Source: Ruegeria profundi | Lineage (GTDB): Bacteria > Pseudomonadota > Alphaproteobacteria > Rhodobacterales > Rhodobacteraceae | DNA: 64,000 nt | Reading direction: 5' to 3' | Assembly: GCF_001507545.1 (NCBI RefSeq) | Contig: NZ_LQBP01000002.1 | Coordinates: forward strand, 248,001 to 312,000 | Part shown: positions 8,531 to 17,864 of the stretch, in pieces | Layout of the letters: each line of letters begins with the position of its first letter | How positions within the stretch are numbered: the first letter of the stretch is position 1 | Translations under genes and position numbers: made by a program | The notes under the pieces: model-generated | Seen by the model: only the letters and a program-made list of their open reading frames with translations | What the model was told of the DNA's origin: nothing | Database searches by the model: none

Positions 8531-9270
8531 TATTCAGCAGCTTCCCGCGAGTCTTTACTGTGATCATGTTCATGATCGTGTTCATGGCGATAAAGGGCCA
8601 GCGCACCACCGGTGCCCGTACCGAATAAAGCCCTGTATTCCGGGGCCGAGGCCACGACTGCCGGTGACCCCTCGCAACACACGTGGCCGTTGAGGCAAAT
8701 AACCCTGTCCGATGCGCTCATGACCACATGCAGTTCATGACTGATCATCAAAATGGCACAGCCGGTTTTACGCCTGACATCTTCGATCTGATGATAAAAG
8801 GCTGCGGACCCCGGTTGATCGAGGCCCTGTGTCGCTTCGTCTAACAGCAAGATGTCGGGCCGGTTGATCAATGCGCGTGCCAACAGCACACGTTGGAATT
8901 GTCCCCCGGACAATTGTGACATCTGCCGCGTTAACAGGTCCGGCACACCAGCCGTTTTCAGCGCCTCAACGCAGTTCTTTCGCGAAACGCGATTGGTAAG
9001 GCGCATGAACCGTTCAACAGATATCGGCAGCGTCGGGTCGATATGCAGCTTTTGCGGAACATAGCCGATTTTCAGTCCCGGTTTCAGCGTCACCTGTCCA
9101 GCAGAGGGTTTGGTCGCTCCGATTATGGCCCGCAGCAGGCTGGTCTTTCCCGAACCGTTGGGGCCTACAATCGTGACGATCTCACCGGCCTCGATCACCA
9201 TGTCGACATGGCGCAAGACAGTGTTTGCGCCATAAGACACGCTAAGGTTTTCAACAGTAATGAGGGTCAT
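8530..9270 (-). CDS. znuC: Zinc ABC transporter ATP-binding protein ZnuC
   Basis: A 246-residue ABC ATPase: Walker A GPNGSGKTS near residue 36, signature LSGGQFQRVLL near 120, Walker B ILLLDEATQGLD near 140, and the switch His in ISHELHV. The C-terminal tail is unusual in carrying HEHDHEHDHS at about residues 231-240, a metal-buffering stretch found in ZnuC of several proteobacteria. It lies between zur (upstream, three bases apart) and znuB (overlapping), so zur-znuC-znuB form one operon that is probably repressed by its own first product when zinc is plentiful. Confidence 0.93.
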   Translation of the reverse strand: MTLITVENLSVSYGANTVLRHVDMVIEAGEIVTIVGPNGSGKTSLLRAIIGATKPSAGQVTLKPGLKIGYVPQKLHIDPTLPISVERFMRLTNRVSRKNCVEALKTAGVPDLLTRQMSQLSGGQFQRVLLARALINRPDILLLDEATQGLDQPGSAAFYHQIEDVRRKTGCAILMISHELHVVMSASDRVICLNGHVCCEGSPAVVASAPEYRALFGTGTGGALALYRHEHDHEHDHSKDSREAAE

Positions 9271-9272
9271 TT

Positions 9273-9785
9273 CTACGCCTTTTCGGTGCAGTCCGGGCAG
9301 ATTCCCTCGGCTTCTACTACCGTTCTCTCAATCTCGAAACCCACTGCGCGCGCAGCGGCCCCCAGAATACCCTTTGCCGGAGCAGACTTGGCTTCGGCCA
9401 CGGCGTCACACTTTCGGCAAATCATAAAGGCCGGGGAATGTTCAGCGCCCGGGTGTGAGCATGCAACGAATGCGTTCAATCGCTCAATCTTGTGGACGAA
9501 CCCATTCTGAACAAGAAAATCAAGCGCACGATAAGCAACCGGTGGCTGCGATCCAAATCCTGCATCGCGCAACCGGTCAAGAATGGCGTAGGCGCCAAGT
9601 GCCCTATGTTCCTGAAGCAGCATTTCAAGAACCTTGCGCCGGACGGGCGTCAGGCGGAGACCATCCTGTTTGCACTGAGCTTCCGCCGCCCCCAGGGCGG
9701 TCTGGACGCAAGTGTCATGGTCATGTTTGTGGAACCCGACCGGGGCCGTTGCGTCGACCGGAATGGGGTGCGTCTCACTTGTCAT
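9273..9785 (-). CDS. zur: Zinc uptake regulator Zur (Fur family)
   Basis: A 170-residue Fur-family repressor. The winged helix covers about residues 30-110 (GLRLTPVRRKVLEML, then the AYAILDRLRDAGFG recognition region). The C-terminal dimer domain has a structural zinc site formed by CRKCD and CPDC. The N-terminal tail is His-rich (HKHDHDTC). I took the ATG at 9783-9785; the frame is open further upstream but crosses the Zur-like sites. The GC-rich divergent neighbour znuA and the downstream znuCB make the zinc assignment secure. Zinc-loaded Zur should repress both directions. Confidence 0.92.
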   Translation of the reverse strand: MTSETHPIPVDATAPVGFHKHDHDTCVQTALGAAEAQCKQDGLRLTPVRRKVLEMLLQEHRALGAYAILDRLRDAGFGSQPPVAYRALDFLVQNGFVHKIERLNAFVACSHPGAEHSPAFMICRKCDAVAEAKSAPAKGILGAAARAVGFEIERTVVEAEGICPDCTEKA

Positions 9786-9800
9786 GTTATTCCATATCAT
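9784..9800. promoter_or_regulatory. Zur-like box at the zur start
   Basis: ATGTTAT-TCC-ATATCAT: an imperfect inverted repeat of two 7-base arms with a 3-base spacer, overlapping the zur start codon. It has the same architecture as the site at 11136. Assignment to Zur is inferred from its position. Confidence 0.5.
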
Positions 9801-9814
9801 GTATGCCGCTCGTA

Positions 9815-9831
9815 ACGTTATAAAATCACAC
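9815..9831. promoter_or_regulatory. Zur-like box upstream of znuA
   Basis: ACGTTAT-AAA-ATCACAC, with the same 7-3-7 layout as the other two sites, ends 11 bp before the znuA start. The left arm includes the palindrome TAACGTTA (9813-9820). This is a weaker match than 11136, and binding is inferred. Confidence 0.45.
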
Positions 9832-9841
9832 AGAGGGTCTG

Positions 9842-10987
9842 ATGTCCAGAAAGCTTCTCCCACTATCGATCACCGCTGTATTACTAGGTGGAACGGCTAT
9901 GGCGGATGTGCCGAACGTAGCGGTCGACATCGCGCCTGTTCACTCGCTTGTGGCGCGGGTGATGGAAGGTGTCGGTACACCAGACTTGATCGTCCCGCCG
10001 GGTGCTTCCCCGCATGAACACAACCTTCGCCCGTCAGAAGCTGCTGCGCTGCAAGAGGCTGATTTGGTATTCTGGATCGGCGAGGACCTGACCCCGTGGC
10101 TGGAAGGTGCGGTGGAAACGCTCAGCGAAGGCGCGACTGTCACGACCCTGCTTGAAGCCGACGGTACGGTTCTTTTGGACTTCCGGGAAAACGCCCTGTT
10201 CGAAGCACACGATCACGGAGATCAAGATGATCACGGACATGACGACGACCATGGAGACGCGCATGCAGACGAGGCGGCGCATTCACATGACGACGAACAC
10301 GGCCACGATGATCACGATCATGACGAGCATGCTGAAGCAAAAGGGCATGACGACCATGGGCATGATGAGGAACATGCTCATGACGATGAGCATGCCGACG
10401 ATGCGCACGAAGAACACGCCGGACATGACGATCACGAAGACCATGCCGATCATGGCCACGAGGGTCATGCGCATGGCGAACATGACCCCCATGCTTGGTT
10501 GTCGCCAGCAAATGCAGAGACTTGGCTGAACGTAATTGCGGCACAGCTATCGGCCGCCGACCCGGACAACGCTGGCACCTATTTTGCCAATGCCGCTGCT
10601 GCGCGCGAAGAAATGGTCGCACTCTCTGCCGAAGTGGCACAGACACTCGAACCCGTCCGTGGCGGCAGCTTTATAGTGTTCCACGACGCGTATCAGTATT
10701 TTGAGAATGCGTTTGATTTCCCGGCCTCGGGTGCAATTTCAGTGAGTGATGCGACGAACCCAAGCCCGGCCCGCATTGCAGAGATTCAGGCGCGCATCAA
10801 GGACGAAGGCGTCAATTGCGTAATGGCCGAACCGCAGTTCGACCCCGGGATCGTTGCCACTGTGCTGGATGGTACCGAGGCAAACACAGGTGTCATAGAC
10901 CCTCTTGGGTCTGATCTGGAACCCGGAGCGGCCCTGTACCACCAAATGATCCGGAACCTGGCCAAGACATTGGCTGAGTGTCTGTAG
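9842..10987 (+). CDS. znuA: Zinc ABC transporter substrate-binding protein ZnuA
   Basis: A 381-residue periplasmic zinc-binding protein. A Sec signal peptide covers about residues 1-21 (cleavage near TAMA-D). Likely metal ligands are the His in IAPVHSLV (about 38), the His in DPHAWLSP (about 218) and the His in VFHDAYQYF (about 281). Between the first two lies an extremely His/Asp/Glu-rich insertion of about 100 residues (about 120-222), far longer than in E. coli ZnuA and probably a zinc-collecting loop. It is divergent from zur and followed by a clear terminator, so it forms its own transcript, probably under Zur. Confidence 0.93.
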   Translation: MSRKLLPLSITAVLLGGTAMADVPNVAVDIAPVHSLVARVMEGVGTPDLIVPPGASPHEHNLRPSEAAALQEADLVFWIGEDLTPWLEGAVETLSEGATVTTLLEADGTVLLDFRENALFEAHDHGDQDDHGHDDDHGDAHADEAAHSHDDEHGHDDHDHDEHAEAKGHDDHGHDEEHAHDDEHADDAHEEHAGHDDHEDHADHGHEGHAHGEHDPHAWLSPANAETWLNVIAAQLSAADPDNAGTYFANAAAAREEMVALSAEVAQTLEPVRGGSFIVFHDAYQYFENAFDFPASGAISVSDATNPSPARIAEIQARIKDEGVNCVMAEPQFDPGIVATVLDGTEANTGVIDPLGSDLEPGAALYHQMIRNLAKTLAECL

Positions 10988-10997
10988 GCTAAAAACT

Positions 10998-11030
10998 ACC
11001 CGGTCGAAACGCAGTTTTCGGCCGGGTTTT
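10998..11030 (+). terminator. Rho-independent terminator after znuA
   Basis: An 11-bp stem (10999-11009 with 11016-11026, one G-U pair), a 6-base loop, and a TTTT run at 11027-11030. It begins 11 bp after the znuA stop and isolates znuA from the COG0523 operon. Confidence 0.8.
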
Positions 11031-11135
11031 GCACAGCGAGAAATTATATTTCTGCATTTTCTATTTACTGGCTCAACTTTAAAAGAACTCAGTCAGTACC
11101 GAGGCCGGTTTCAGGACAGGTTGTCTTTCCTTGAA

Positions 11136-11152
11136 ATGTTATGATATTACAT
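11136..11152. promoter_or_regulatory. Zur-like box before the COG0523 operon
   Basis: ATGTTAT-GAT-ATTACAT: two 7-base arms with one mismatch around a 3-base spacer, 21 bp before the GTG start at 11173. It resembles the Zur box reported for alphaproteobacteria and is the best of three related sites in this window. The gene content downstream (COG0523, DUF1826) is typical of Zur regulons. Confidence 0.65.
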
Positions 11153-11172
11153 TATCAACTAAGGAGAGAGCA

Positions 11173-12294
11173 GTGATTTCCCAAGCAGCAACTGGCGTCG
11201 AACCCACCAAAGACCGGCGTATCCCCGTCACAGTTCTGACAGGCTTTCTTGGTGCCGGGAAAACAACATTGCTGAATACTGTGCTGGCGGAAAGCTCTGC
11301 TGGCAAAATCGCGGTTATCGTCAATGAATTCGGTGAGGCAGGGCTGGATCACGAACTGATCGCATCCGTTGAGGACAAAGTCATTTTGATGCAGTCGGGG
11401 TGTCTTTGTTGTTCAATTCGCGGAGATTTGGCCGGGACAATTTCTGATCTGGTCGAACGCCGTGATGACGGGCTTGTCCAGTTTGATCGGATCGTCATCG
11501 AAACCACCGGGCTTGCTGACCCCGCCCCGATTTTGCAGACGCTTTTGATCGACCCGGAACTGGCGCGTACAACCCGTATGGATGGGCTGGTCACGATTGT
11601 CGATGCGGCCAACGGATCCGAGACCCTGGACGCGCAGTTTGAGGCGGTCTCGCAAGTTGCCATGGCTGACCTGATCCTTCTCAGCAAAACGGATCTGGTT
11701 TCTGACGCTGCAGCCGTGGCCTTTTCGAAACGGCTGAGCGGCCTGAACCCCACAGCGCGGATTGAACGGCCGGTCGCTGGGCGGTTCAACCCCAAGAAAC
11801 TCTGGGGCTTAAGCGGCCTTCGCAAAGGTGTGGCACAGCAAGACGCAATCGCGTGGACCACGAAGGTTGCCACTCCAAACACCGACCCGCTGGCCAACCT
11901 CTCTGGATTGTCCAAGCCAAAGCCAGCACCTTTTGCGCCGACGCCTCACGATGCACGTATCAGTTCCGCGTCAATCGTCCTGGAGGACCCAATCAAGGAT
12001 TCAGTTTTTGACCTTTGGCTGGACACCCTGATCGCCCTGAAAGGACCGGACATTCTGCGCGTTAAAGGCATTGTCTTTCTTGAGGGCATTGACGTGCCGT
12101 TCGTCTTTCACGGCGTGCAGCACATTTTTGACCCGCCCGTTCCACTAAAAAACTGGACCGGAGATGACCGTCGATCACGCATTGTCGTCATCGCCCGTGA
12201 CCTCAGCCGACCCGATTTGCAACGCAGCCTCGACATGCTGCGCGCGCATCAACCTTCCAACGCCAAGAAAGAAGAGTTTCTGAGCGATGTCTGA
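11173..12294 (+). CDS. COG0523 (CobW/ZigA-type) GTPase, first copy
   Basis: A 373-residue metal-related GTPase: Walker [10 protein letters not shown] near residue 24, the metal-binding SGCLCC motif near residue 77, ETTGLADP near 108 and the SKTD guanine motif near 174, then a CobW C-terminal domain. COG0523 proteins are metallochaperones that hand metal to client enzymes in a GTP-dependent way. I chose the GTG at 11173, seven bases after AAGGAGAGAG, rather than the ATG at 11131, which lies at the edge of the Zur-like box. It overlaps the second copy by 8 bp. The Zur-like site upstream suggests a role under zinc limitation. Confidence 0.88.
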   Translation: MISQAATGVEPTKDRRIPVTVLTGFLGAGKTTLLNTVLAESSAGKIAVIVNEFGEAGLDHELIASVEDKVILMQSGCLCCSIRGDLAGTISDLVERRDDGLVQFDRIVIETTGLADPAPILQTLLIDPELARTTRMDGLVTIVDAANGSETLDAQFEAVSQVAMADLILLSKTDLVSDAAAVAFSKRLSGLNPTARIERPVAGRFNPKKLWGLSGLRKGVAQQDAIAWTTKVATPNTDPLANLSGLSKPKPAPFAPTPHDARISSASIVLEDPIKDSVFDLWLDTLIALKGPDILRVKGIVFLEGIDVPFVFHGVQHIFDPPVPLKNWTGDDRRSRIVVIARDLSRPDLQRSLDMLRAHQPSNAKKEEFLSDV

Positions 12295-13501
12295 TAATCG
12301 TCTTCCCGTCACCGTATTGTCCGGCTTTCTTGGGGCCGGCAAAACCACTCTGCTGAACCGTGTGCTGAATAATCGTGAAGGACGACGTGTCGCAGTTATC
12401 GTCAACGATATGTCCGAAGTGAATATCGATGCCGATCTGGTACGTGCTGAAACCGAGTTGAGCCGCACCGATGAAACGCTGGTCGAAATGTCGAACGGCT
12501 GCATCTGCTGCACCTTGCGTGACGACCTACTGGATGAAGTGCGGCGGCTGGCGGCAGAAGGACGGTTCGACTATCTTCTGATCGAGTCCACTGGCATATC
12601 CGAGCCATTGCCCGTCGCGGCGACCTTCGATTTTCGCGACGAAGCAGGTGAAAGCCTTTCGGACGTTGCCCGTCTCGACACGATGGTTACGGTTGTGGAT
12701 GCCGTAAACCTGCTTAACGATTTCTCAAGTCACGACTTCCTCCATGACCGTGGCGAAACCATGGGAGAAGAGGACGAACGCACGCTTGTCCACCTGCTGA
12801 CGGATCAGATCGAATTTGCGGACGTGGTTGTTCTTAACAAAGTCGACGACGCAGGACCCGAGCGCACGGATGCGGCGCGCAAAATCATACGCAGCCTGAA
12901 TGCGGACGCGAAGATTATTGAAACAAACCACTCAGAAGTCGCCAGCGACGACATTCTTGACACCGGTTTGTTCGATTTTGAAGAAGCTCATAAGCATCCC
13001 ATGTGGGTGAAAGAGCTTTACGGCTTTGCCGATCATGTTCCGGAAACCGAGGAATACGGCGTTGCATCATATGTCTATCGGGCACGTCAGCCGTTTGAGC
13101 CAGAAAAAATCCTGGCGGTGCTTAACGGCGAATTGCCTGGCGTGATCCGTGCAAAGGGGCATTTCTGGATTGCAACACGCCCTGAATGGGTGGCCGAGTT
13201 CTCTCTGGCCGGTGCCTTGTCCAGTGTTCAACCGATTGGTACGTGGTGGGCGTCCGTCCCGGATACCCGGTGGCCGGACCACCCCTCGGTGCTGGATTAC
13301 ATCAAACAGCATTGGATCGAACCATGGGGCGACCGGCGGCAAGAGATTGTTTTTATCGGCGCTGGGATTGACTGGCCAACGTTGAAATCGCGGCTAGACG
13401 CCTGCTTTTTGTCAGAAGATGCAGCGCCCGGGCCAAACTCTCTTCCAACCGATCTACCCGATCCATTCCCGGTATGGCGAAAGGTGGAGGATGCCGCGTG
13501 A
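12287..13501 (+). CDS. COG0523 (CobW/ZigA-type) GTPase, second copy
   Basis: A 404-residue GTPase with GFLGAGKTT near residue 12, [13 protein letters not shown] near 41, the metal motif [10 protein letters not shown] near 66 and NKVD near 180. The NDMSE and CxCC pattern and the length fit the ZigA/YciC branch, which is induced in zinc starvation. It overlaps the first copy by 8 bp and the DUF1826 gene by 4 bp (GTGA). Two different COG0523 proteins in one operon suggest two clients or a heteromeric partner, which is inference. Confidence 0.9.
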   Translation: MSDNRLPVTVLSGFLGAGKTTLLNRVLNNREGRRVAVIVNDMSEVNIDADLVRAETELSRTDETLVEMSNGCICCTLRDDLLDEVRRLAAEGRFDYLLIESTGISEPLPVAATFDFRDEAGESLSDVARLDTMVTVVDAVNLLNDFSSHDFLHDRGETMGEEDERTLVHLLTDQIEFADVVVLNKVDDAGPERTDAARKIIRSLNADAKIIETNHSEVASDDILDTGLFDFEEAHKHPMWVKELYGFADHVPETEEYGVASYVYRARQPFEPEKILAVLNGELPGVIRAKGHFWIATRPEWVAEFSLAGALSSVQPIGTWWASVPDTRWPDHPSVLDYIKQHWIEPWGDRRQEIVFIGAGIDWPTLKSRLDACFLSEDAAPGPNSLPTDLPDPFPVWRKVEDAA

Positions 13502-14133
13502 GCATTATCCGCACTGAAATAAAGAGCGCCGCCGCGGGTGTCGGCGTCACCGACACTCCGGACGGCTTGGCAAAGATCAAGAGGCCGGAGTGCGCCGCCA
13601 CAATCTGGCGACGGCAGCTGTCTCCAGAGTTTCAGACATGGATTGACGGGCTTGATCCCATGCACCTGCCCAAGGGGCGGCTTGTTTTGCGACCCACCGC
13701 AGTCCGCGATGCAGTCGGGCATCTCTGCGATATCGCTGGTATGGACGACACGGTCCAACGCAGATGGCTGGAACACGATATCGCTGATCTGGCCACGCGC
13801 TTTGCCGACTTCATGCGGGTACCTTATCTGCGTGTTCGGCTGGATGTAATCAGTACGAACGCTTGCCGAAAATTCCACATCGACGCCATTCACGCGCGCC
13901 TTATCTGCACCTACCGGGGTACCGGCACGCAATATGGTGTTCCAACCGACGGTGAAGACCCAGAACGCGTATTCACTGTCGCGACCGGAGCTCCGATGGT
14001 CATGCGCGGCACGCTCTGGCCGCAGAACCCGCCATTGGGTCTGCGACATCGCTCGCCCCCAATCGCCGGTACGGGTGAAACGCGGCTTGTTCTGGTGCTT
14101 GATCCAATTTTTGATCTTGATGAGGCCGACTGA
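13498..14133 (+). CDS. DUF1826 domain-containing protein
   Basis: A 211-residue protein whose central block [17 protein letters not shown] (about residues 123-139) matches the DUF1826 signature, with conserved His and Asp residues that could bind a metal. It starts at a GTG overlapping the preceding GTPase stop. DUF1826 genes commonly sit beside COG0523 genes in putative Zur regulons (established context knowledge), and the function is unknown. The position makes it a possible client or partner of the ZigA-type GTPase. Confidence 0.82.
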   Translation: MSIIRTEIKSAAAGVGVTDTPDGLAKIKRPECAATIWRRQLSPEFQTWIDGLDPMHLPKGRLVLRPTAVRDAVGHLCDIAGMDDTVQRRWLEHDIADLATRFADFMRVPYLRVRLDVISTNACRKFHIDAIHARLICTYRGTGTQYGVPTDGEDPERVFTVATGAPMVMRGTLWPQNPPLGLRHRSPPIAGTGETRLVLVLDPIFDLDEAD

Positions 14134-14390
14134 TGGGCCGAAACCTTGGTCAGACAAAGCTACGTAAACGACGTCGCCGCGAAAACCCCATGCGCGAATT
14201 CGATCGTCTTCCACCGATCTTGCGGTCTTGGGTTTCGCAGGCGGCCTTACCCTGGAGGCCACGTTCCGTTCTGCGGGCCTACAACACTGCTTTGGCCAAG
14301 ACAGGCGATCAAAGTTGTGCGTTGGAAGAGTTACGGCGGCTTGAAGCCGTTCAACTGGCGAAGGACACGCAGATAGAAACTGCTGTTTGA
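14133..14390 (+). CDS. Small basic protein of the DUF6525 type
   Basis: An 85-residue, Arg-rich protein beginning [18 protein letters not shown], followed by a helical segment with FDRLPPILRSWVSQAALPW. It resembles a short family found in Rhodobacterales and annotated DUF6525. Its ATG overlaps the DUF1826 stop (TGATG), so it is the fourth gene of the operon. The charge suggests nucleic-acid or ribosome contact; nothing else can be concluded. Confidence 0.65.
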   Translation: MGRNLGQTKLRKRRRRENPMREFDRLPPILRSWVSQAALPWRPRSVLRAYNTALAKTGDQSCALEELRRLEAVQLAKDTQIETAV

Positions 14391-14487
14391 CAGCGCCTTT
14401 CGGCTCTGGGATGTCTTGGAGGTGGTTTGATCACGCGCAGACAGGCCGCGGCGTTAGCCTTGGCGTCTCTGCGATTTGTATCCCGGT

Positions 14488-15894
14488 TTAGGTCCCGTCA
14501 CTCCAAGGCCCATGAAAGACGCCGGGTTTATCGACACGCGCGACCCCGTGGCGGCCGAAAAAGTCCCGTTGACCTTGTATCAAATCGGCGGTTCCGCGCG
14601 CTTGGCTCATTGCGTCCAACCAGCCTAGGGCCGCCATCATGACCGGAACCGGCTGGGCCGCGGCGATAGCCGTGGTGACGATCTGGCGCAGCGCGGGAAG
14701 ACACAACGCAAGCTCATCCGCAAATTCAGGGCAGAAGGCCAAAGTGTCATCCCGGTCACGACCGCGCAAGGCGGTAGCTATTTCATCCAAAAGATCTGAA
14801 CGGATGATACAGCCCGCCCGCCAAATCTCGGCACAACGCGCGAGGTCCATAGCCCAGTCGAATTCGCAAGACGCAGCTTGCAACAAATCGAAACCCTGAC
14901 TGTGGCAGACGATACGCGTCGCAAGGACGGCCTGATGCAGCACCGCCGGGTCCAGATCGACCTTGGCGCGTGGCTGTGCAAACAGCGCAGCACCTGTTGC
15001 CCGGCCATTGCGGTCCGCTGACCAAACCCGCGCGCCAACCGCAGCCTCGATGGTTGACACCGAAACACCCTGGGTTAGGGCTTCAATAGCCGTCCACCGG
15101 CCAGTTCCTTTCTGGCCGGCACTGTCGACGATCAGATCCACAAAGGGCTGGCCGCTATCCGGGTCATGGGTACGCAGAACCGTGGCGGATATCTCCATCA
15201 GATAGCTTTTCAGGACACCCTTGTTCCAATCGTCGAACAGGTCCGCAATCTGCGTGGTAGACCACCCCGCCCCGTGACGCATCAGCCCGTATGCCTCGGC
15301 GATGAGCTGCATGTCGGCATATTCGATCCCGTTATGCACGGTCTTGACGAAATGGCCCGCGCCGTCAGGGCCAACCCGATCAACGCACGGTTCACCCTGG
15401 AAATCTGCGGCAATCGCTTCGAGCATCGGACGAACGCCGTTCCAGACGGCCTCGGTTCCGCCGACCATCATGGCTGGACCGGTTCTTGCTCCGTGCTCGC
15501 CGCCGGAAACACCCATACCCAAATAGGCCAGTCCCTGTTTCTCGAGCATCGTTGCGCGGCGCCGCGTGTCGTGGAAATTGGCGTTCCCTGCGTCAATGAT
15601 CACATCACCGGGTTGCAGATACGGCTGCGCCTCGGTGATCGAATCGTCCACCGCCTGCCCCGCCGGTACAAGCAATATGATCGCCCTTGGCGACGGCATT
15701 GACTTGACCATGTCCGCGAGACTGCGGTGGCCGGTAAAGGCATCCCCAAGACAGTCCGCACGGGCCAGAAACTTGTCCGTATCTTCAGCTACAAAAGAGG
15801 CGACATGCAGGCCATAGCCCTTTTCGGCAATGTTCAACGACAAGGCCGAACCCATCGTGCCCAGACCATAAAGGCCAAAATGCGTAGTGCTCAT
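14488..15894 (-). CDS. gnd: 6-phosphogluconate dehydrogenase, decarboxylating
   Basis: A 468-residue enzyme of normal family length that converts 6-phosphogluconate to ribulose 5-phosphate plus CO2 with NADP+. The Rossmann motif GLGTMG is at about residues 9-14, the catalytic region GVSGGEHGA near 128, and the Lys/Glu-bearing HFVKTVHNGIEY near 180. It is encoded downstream of a TRAP transporter and gluconokinase on the same strand, 31 bp after dctM, so gluconate imported and phosphorylated by these genes can enter the pentose phosphate route here. Confidence 0.95.
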   Translation of the reverse strand: MSTTHFGLYGLGTMGSALSLNIAEKGYGLHVASFVAEDTDKFLARADCLGDAFTGHRSLADMVKSMPSPRAIILLVPAGQAVDDSITEAQPYLQPGDVIIDAGNANFHDTRRRATMLEKQGLAYLGMGVSGGEHGARTGPAMMVGGTEAVWNGVRPMLEAIAADFQGEPCVDRVGPDGAGHFVKTVHNGIEYADMQLIAEAYGLMRHGAGWSTTQIADLFDDWNKGVLKSYLMEISATVLRTHDPDSGQPFVDLIVDSAGQKGTGRWTAIEALTQGVSVSTIEAAVGARVWSADRNGRATGAALFAQPRAKVDLDPAVLHQAVLATRIVCHSQGFDLLQAASCEFDWAMDLARCAEIWRAGCIIRSDLLDEIATALRGRDRDDTLAFCPEFADELALCLPALRQIVTTAIAAAQPVPVMMAALGWLDAMSQARGTADLIQGQRDFFGRHGVARVDKPGVFHGPWSDGT

Positions 15895-15925
15895 TTAGGG
15901 GTCTTTCGTCTTATTCCCGGGTTGC

Positions 15926-17254
15926 CTAGTGGATTGCGATGCCGGGGAACAGGATCAGCAAGCCGACTGCGGTGATCTGAAGCATGATGAACGGCAGCAG
16001 CGCGCGGAAAATCTCGCCCAGACTGATATCAGGTGGCGCAACACTTTTTAGGTAAAAGGCAGCTGGCCCAAAGGGTGGCGACAAAAAGCTGACCTGCATG
16101 TTCATGGCGAACAGGACACCAAACCAAATCGGGTCATAGCCCAGGCTTGTCACGATTGGAACAAAGATCGGCATGGTCAGAAGAGCCACCCCTACCCAGT
16201 CCAAGAACATGCCAAGCACAAACAGGATCAGCATCATGAACAGGATCACAACGGTCGGGTTGTCAGAAATCCCCGTGATCAGCGCCTGCACAAATCGGAT
16301 GCCACCCATCAGGTTAAACACACCCACCAGGGCCGATGCTCCGATACCAATCCAGACGATCATTCCGACGGTAGCCAGCGTTTGACGCGCAGCACCCAGG
16401 ATCAGGGAAAATGTGAACTCACGCCGGATCATGGTCGAAAGCGTCACACCCAACACACCCACGGCAGAGGCCTCGGTCACGCTGGCGATACCGCCATAAA
16501 TCGAACCCAGAACAAAGATCACAACCAGAACCGGCAGAACCAGCCCCTTGAGCAAGCGCAGCTTTTCGGCCGTAGAAATTTCGTCCGGTTCCGGAATGGG
16601 CGCAACTTCGGGGTTGGTATAGGCACGGAACAGAATGTAGGCGGCATACATGCCGGCGAGCATCAGGCCCGGCAGGAAGGACGCGGTGAACAGGTCGCCG
16701 ATTGATACGCTGGCGGTCAGACCATAAATGATCAGAACGATCGATGGCGGGATCATGGTGCCCAATGCGCCACCCGCGCAGCAAACGCCGATGGCCAGGC
16801 GTCGGTCGTAGCCCAGCCTCAGCATCTGAGGCAATGCAATCACGCCCAAAAGCACGACTTCGCCACCGATGATGCCGGACATCGCCGCAAGAACCACTGC
16901 GACCAGCAAGGTCTGTATCGCCACGCCGCCGCGCAAGCGTCCGCCGACGATACGCATTGCATCGAACAGATCGCGCGCAATGCCGGAACGGTCGAGGATC
17001 GCCGCCATCAGAACGAACATCGGCACTGAAACAAAAACAAACGAATTCACAAAGCTGAAGATTCGGCTGACGATCAACGGGATCGCGTTTGGTCCAAACC
17101 AACCCAGAGCAAAAATCAGCGCCACCAGCAGCGTCACAAAAGCAAGCGGCATGCCGGTCAGCAGCAAAAGCAGAAGCGAGCCGAACATCAACAGCGTCGC
17201 GGTTTCGATCCCAAGTGACTTGAGATCGGGAATCAGGGCAAGCAGCTCGGTCAT
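15926..17254 (-). CDS. dctM: TRAP transporter large permease (DctM family)
   Basis: A 442-residue, very hydrophobic DctM protein with about twelve membrane helices, including LLTGMPLAFVTL near residue 31 and the conserved GGEVVLLGVIALPQML segment near 126. The ATG at 17254 overlaps the stop of the small permease (ATGA); the frame is open upstream but reads through the small permease gene. It is the sodium-driven channel subunit. Substrate is inferred as gluconate or a related sugar acid from gntK and gnd. Confidence 0.92.
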   Translation of the reverse strand: MTELLALIPDLKSLGIETATLLMFGSLLLLLLTGMPLAFVTLLVALIFALGWFGPNAIPLIVSRIFSFVNSFVFVSVPMFVLMAAILDRSGIARDLFDAMRIVGGRLRGGVAIQTLLVAVVLAAMSGIIGGEVVLLGVIALPQMLRLGYDRRLAIGVCCAGGALGTMIPPSIVLIIYGLTASVSIGDLFTASFLPGLMLAGMYAAYILFRAYTNPEVAPIPEPDEISTAEKLRLLKGLVLPVLVVIFVLGSIYGGIASVTEASAVGVLGVTLSTMIRREFTFSLILGAARQTLATVGMIVWIGIGASALVGVFNLMGGIRFVQALITGISDNPTVVILFMMLILFVLGMFLDWVGVALLTMPIFVPIVTSLGYDPIWFGVLFAMNMQVSFLSPPFGPAAFYLKSVAPPDISLGEIFRALLPFIMLQITAVGLLILFPGIAIH

Positions 17255-17793
17255 TTCCGCCTCAGGTAATTTACGGCAAGAACAGCGAATTGAACGGACA
17301 TCAGGATCAGGATGCCCATAAGAAACAGTTTCATGAGACCCGGTGTTGGCGGATCCCATGCGGAACCTGAGGTTTCAAGACGGAACTCACCCGCCGGCGT
17401 CCAGACTGCACGCTGAACAACGAGCCATGCAGCCCAGGAAAACAAGGCTGTAGCGGTCGCACAAACAAGCGAGATGCCGATGTTGAAAGCGCGCCTAAGC
17501 TGTGGCGTCAAAAGGTCATAGATAAGAACGACGCGAATGTGCTTGTTGGTCGCAGCCGCATACAGGCCACCGAACACAAAGGTAATCGCTGTCAGGAAGA
17601 TCACCGTTTCATGCGCCCATTTGGTCGGAGCGTTGAAGCCGTAGCGCATGACCACTTCGAAAATCAAGGCACAGGCGGACAGGACGATAGCGATTGCGAA
17701 TACATCGCCCAGACGCGTTACCAGACGACCCAAAACTCCGGCCTCGGGTATCGATTCCTGCCTGTTTTCTTTGGCTTCGGTCTGATGTGCCAT
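17251..17793 (-). CDS. dctQ: TRAP transporter small permease (DctQ family)
   Basis: A 180-residue membrane protein with four helices, including ALIFEVVMRYGFNAPTKWAHET near residues 41-62, which matches the DctQ core where the Arg and Trp-Ala-His-Glu residues are conserved. It partners DctM and is translationally coupled to it. It is separated from dctP by 71 bp holding a strong hairpin, which may set the ratio between the binding protein and the membrane subunits. Confidence 0.9.
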   Translation of the reverse strand: MAHQTEAKENRQESIPEAGVLGRLVTRLGDVFAIAIVLSACALIFEVVMRYGFNAPTKWAHETVIFLTAITFVFGGLYAAATNKHIRVVLIYDLLTPQLRRAFNIGISLVCATATALFSWAAWLVVQRAVWTPAGEFRLETSGSAWDPPTPGLMKLFLMGILILMSVQFAVLAVNYLRRK

Positions 17794-17814
17794 TTGCTTT
17801 TTCCAACTTGAAGA

Positions 17815-17841
17815 CCGACCCGACGGCTGTGGTCGGGTCGG
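17815..17841 (-). other. Intercistronic hairpin between dctP and dctQ
   Basis: A perfect 10-bp GC-rich stem (17815-17824 with 17832-17841) with a 7-base loop. On the transcribed strand no U-run follows, so it is not a standard terminator. Such hairpins downstream of abundant binding-protein genes usually protect the 5' mRNA segment from 3' exonucleases. The role here is inferred. Confidence 0.6.
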
Positions 17842-17864
17842 CCCAATGTTACGTTAGGTCGGGG

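Noticed and set aside
10283-10646. His/Met-rich open frames opposite and beside the znuA His-rich region
   Set aside because: They arise from the repetitive GAY-CAY codons of the znuA loop read in other frames.
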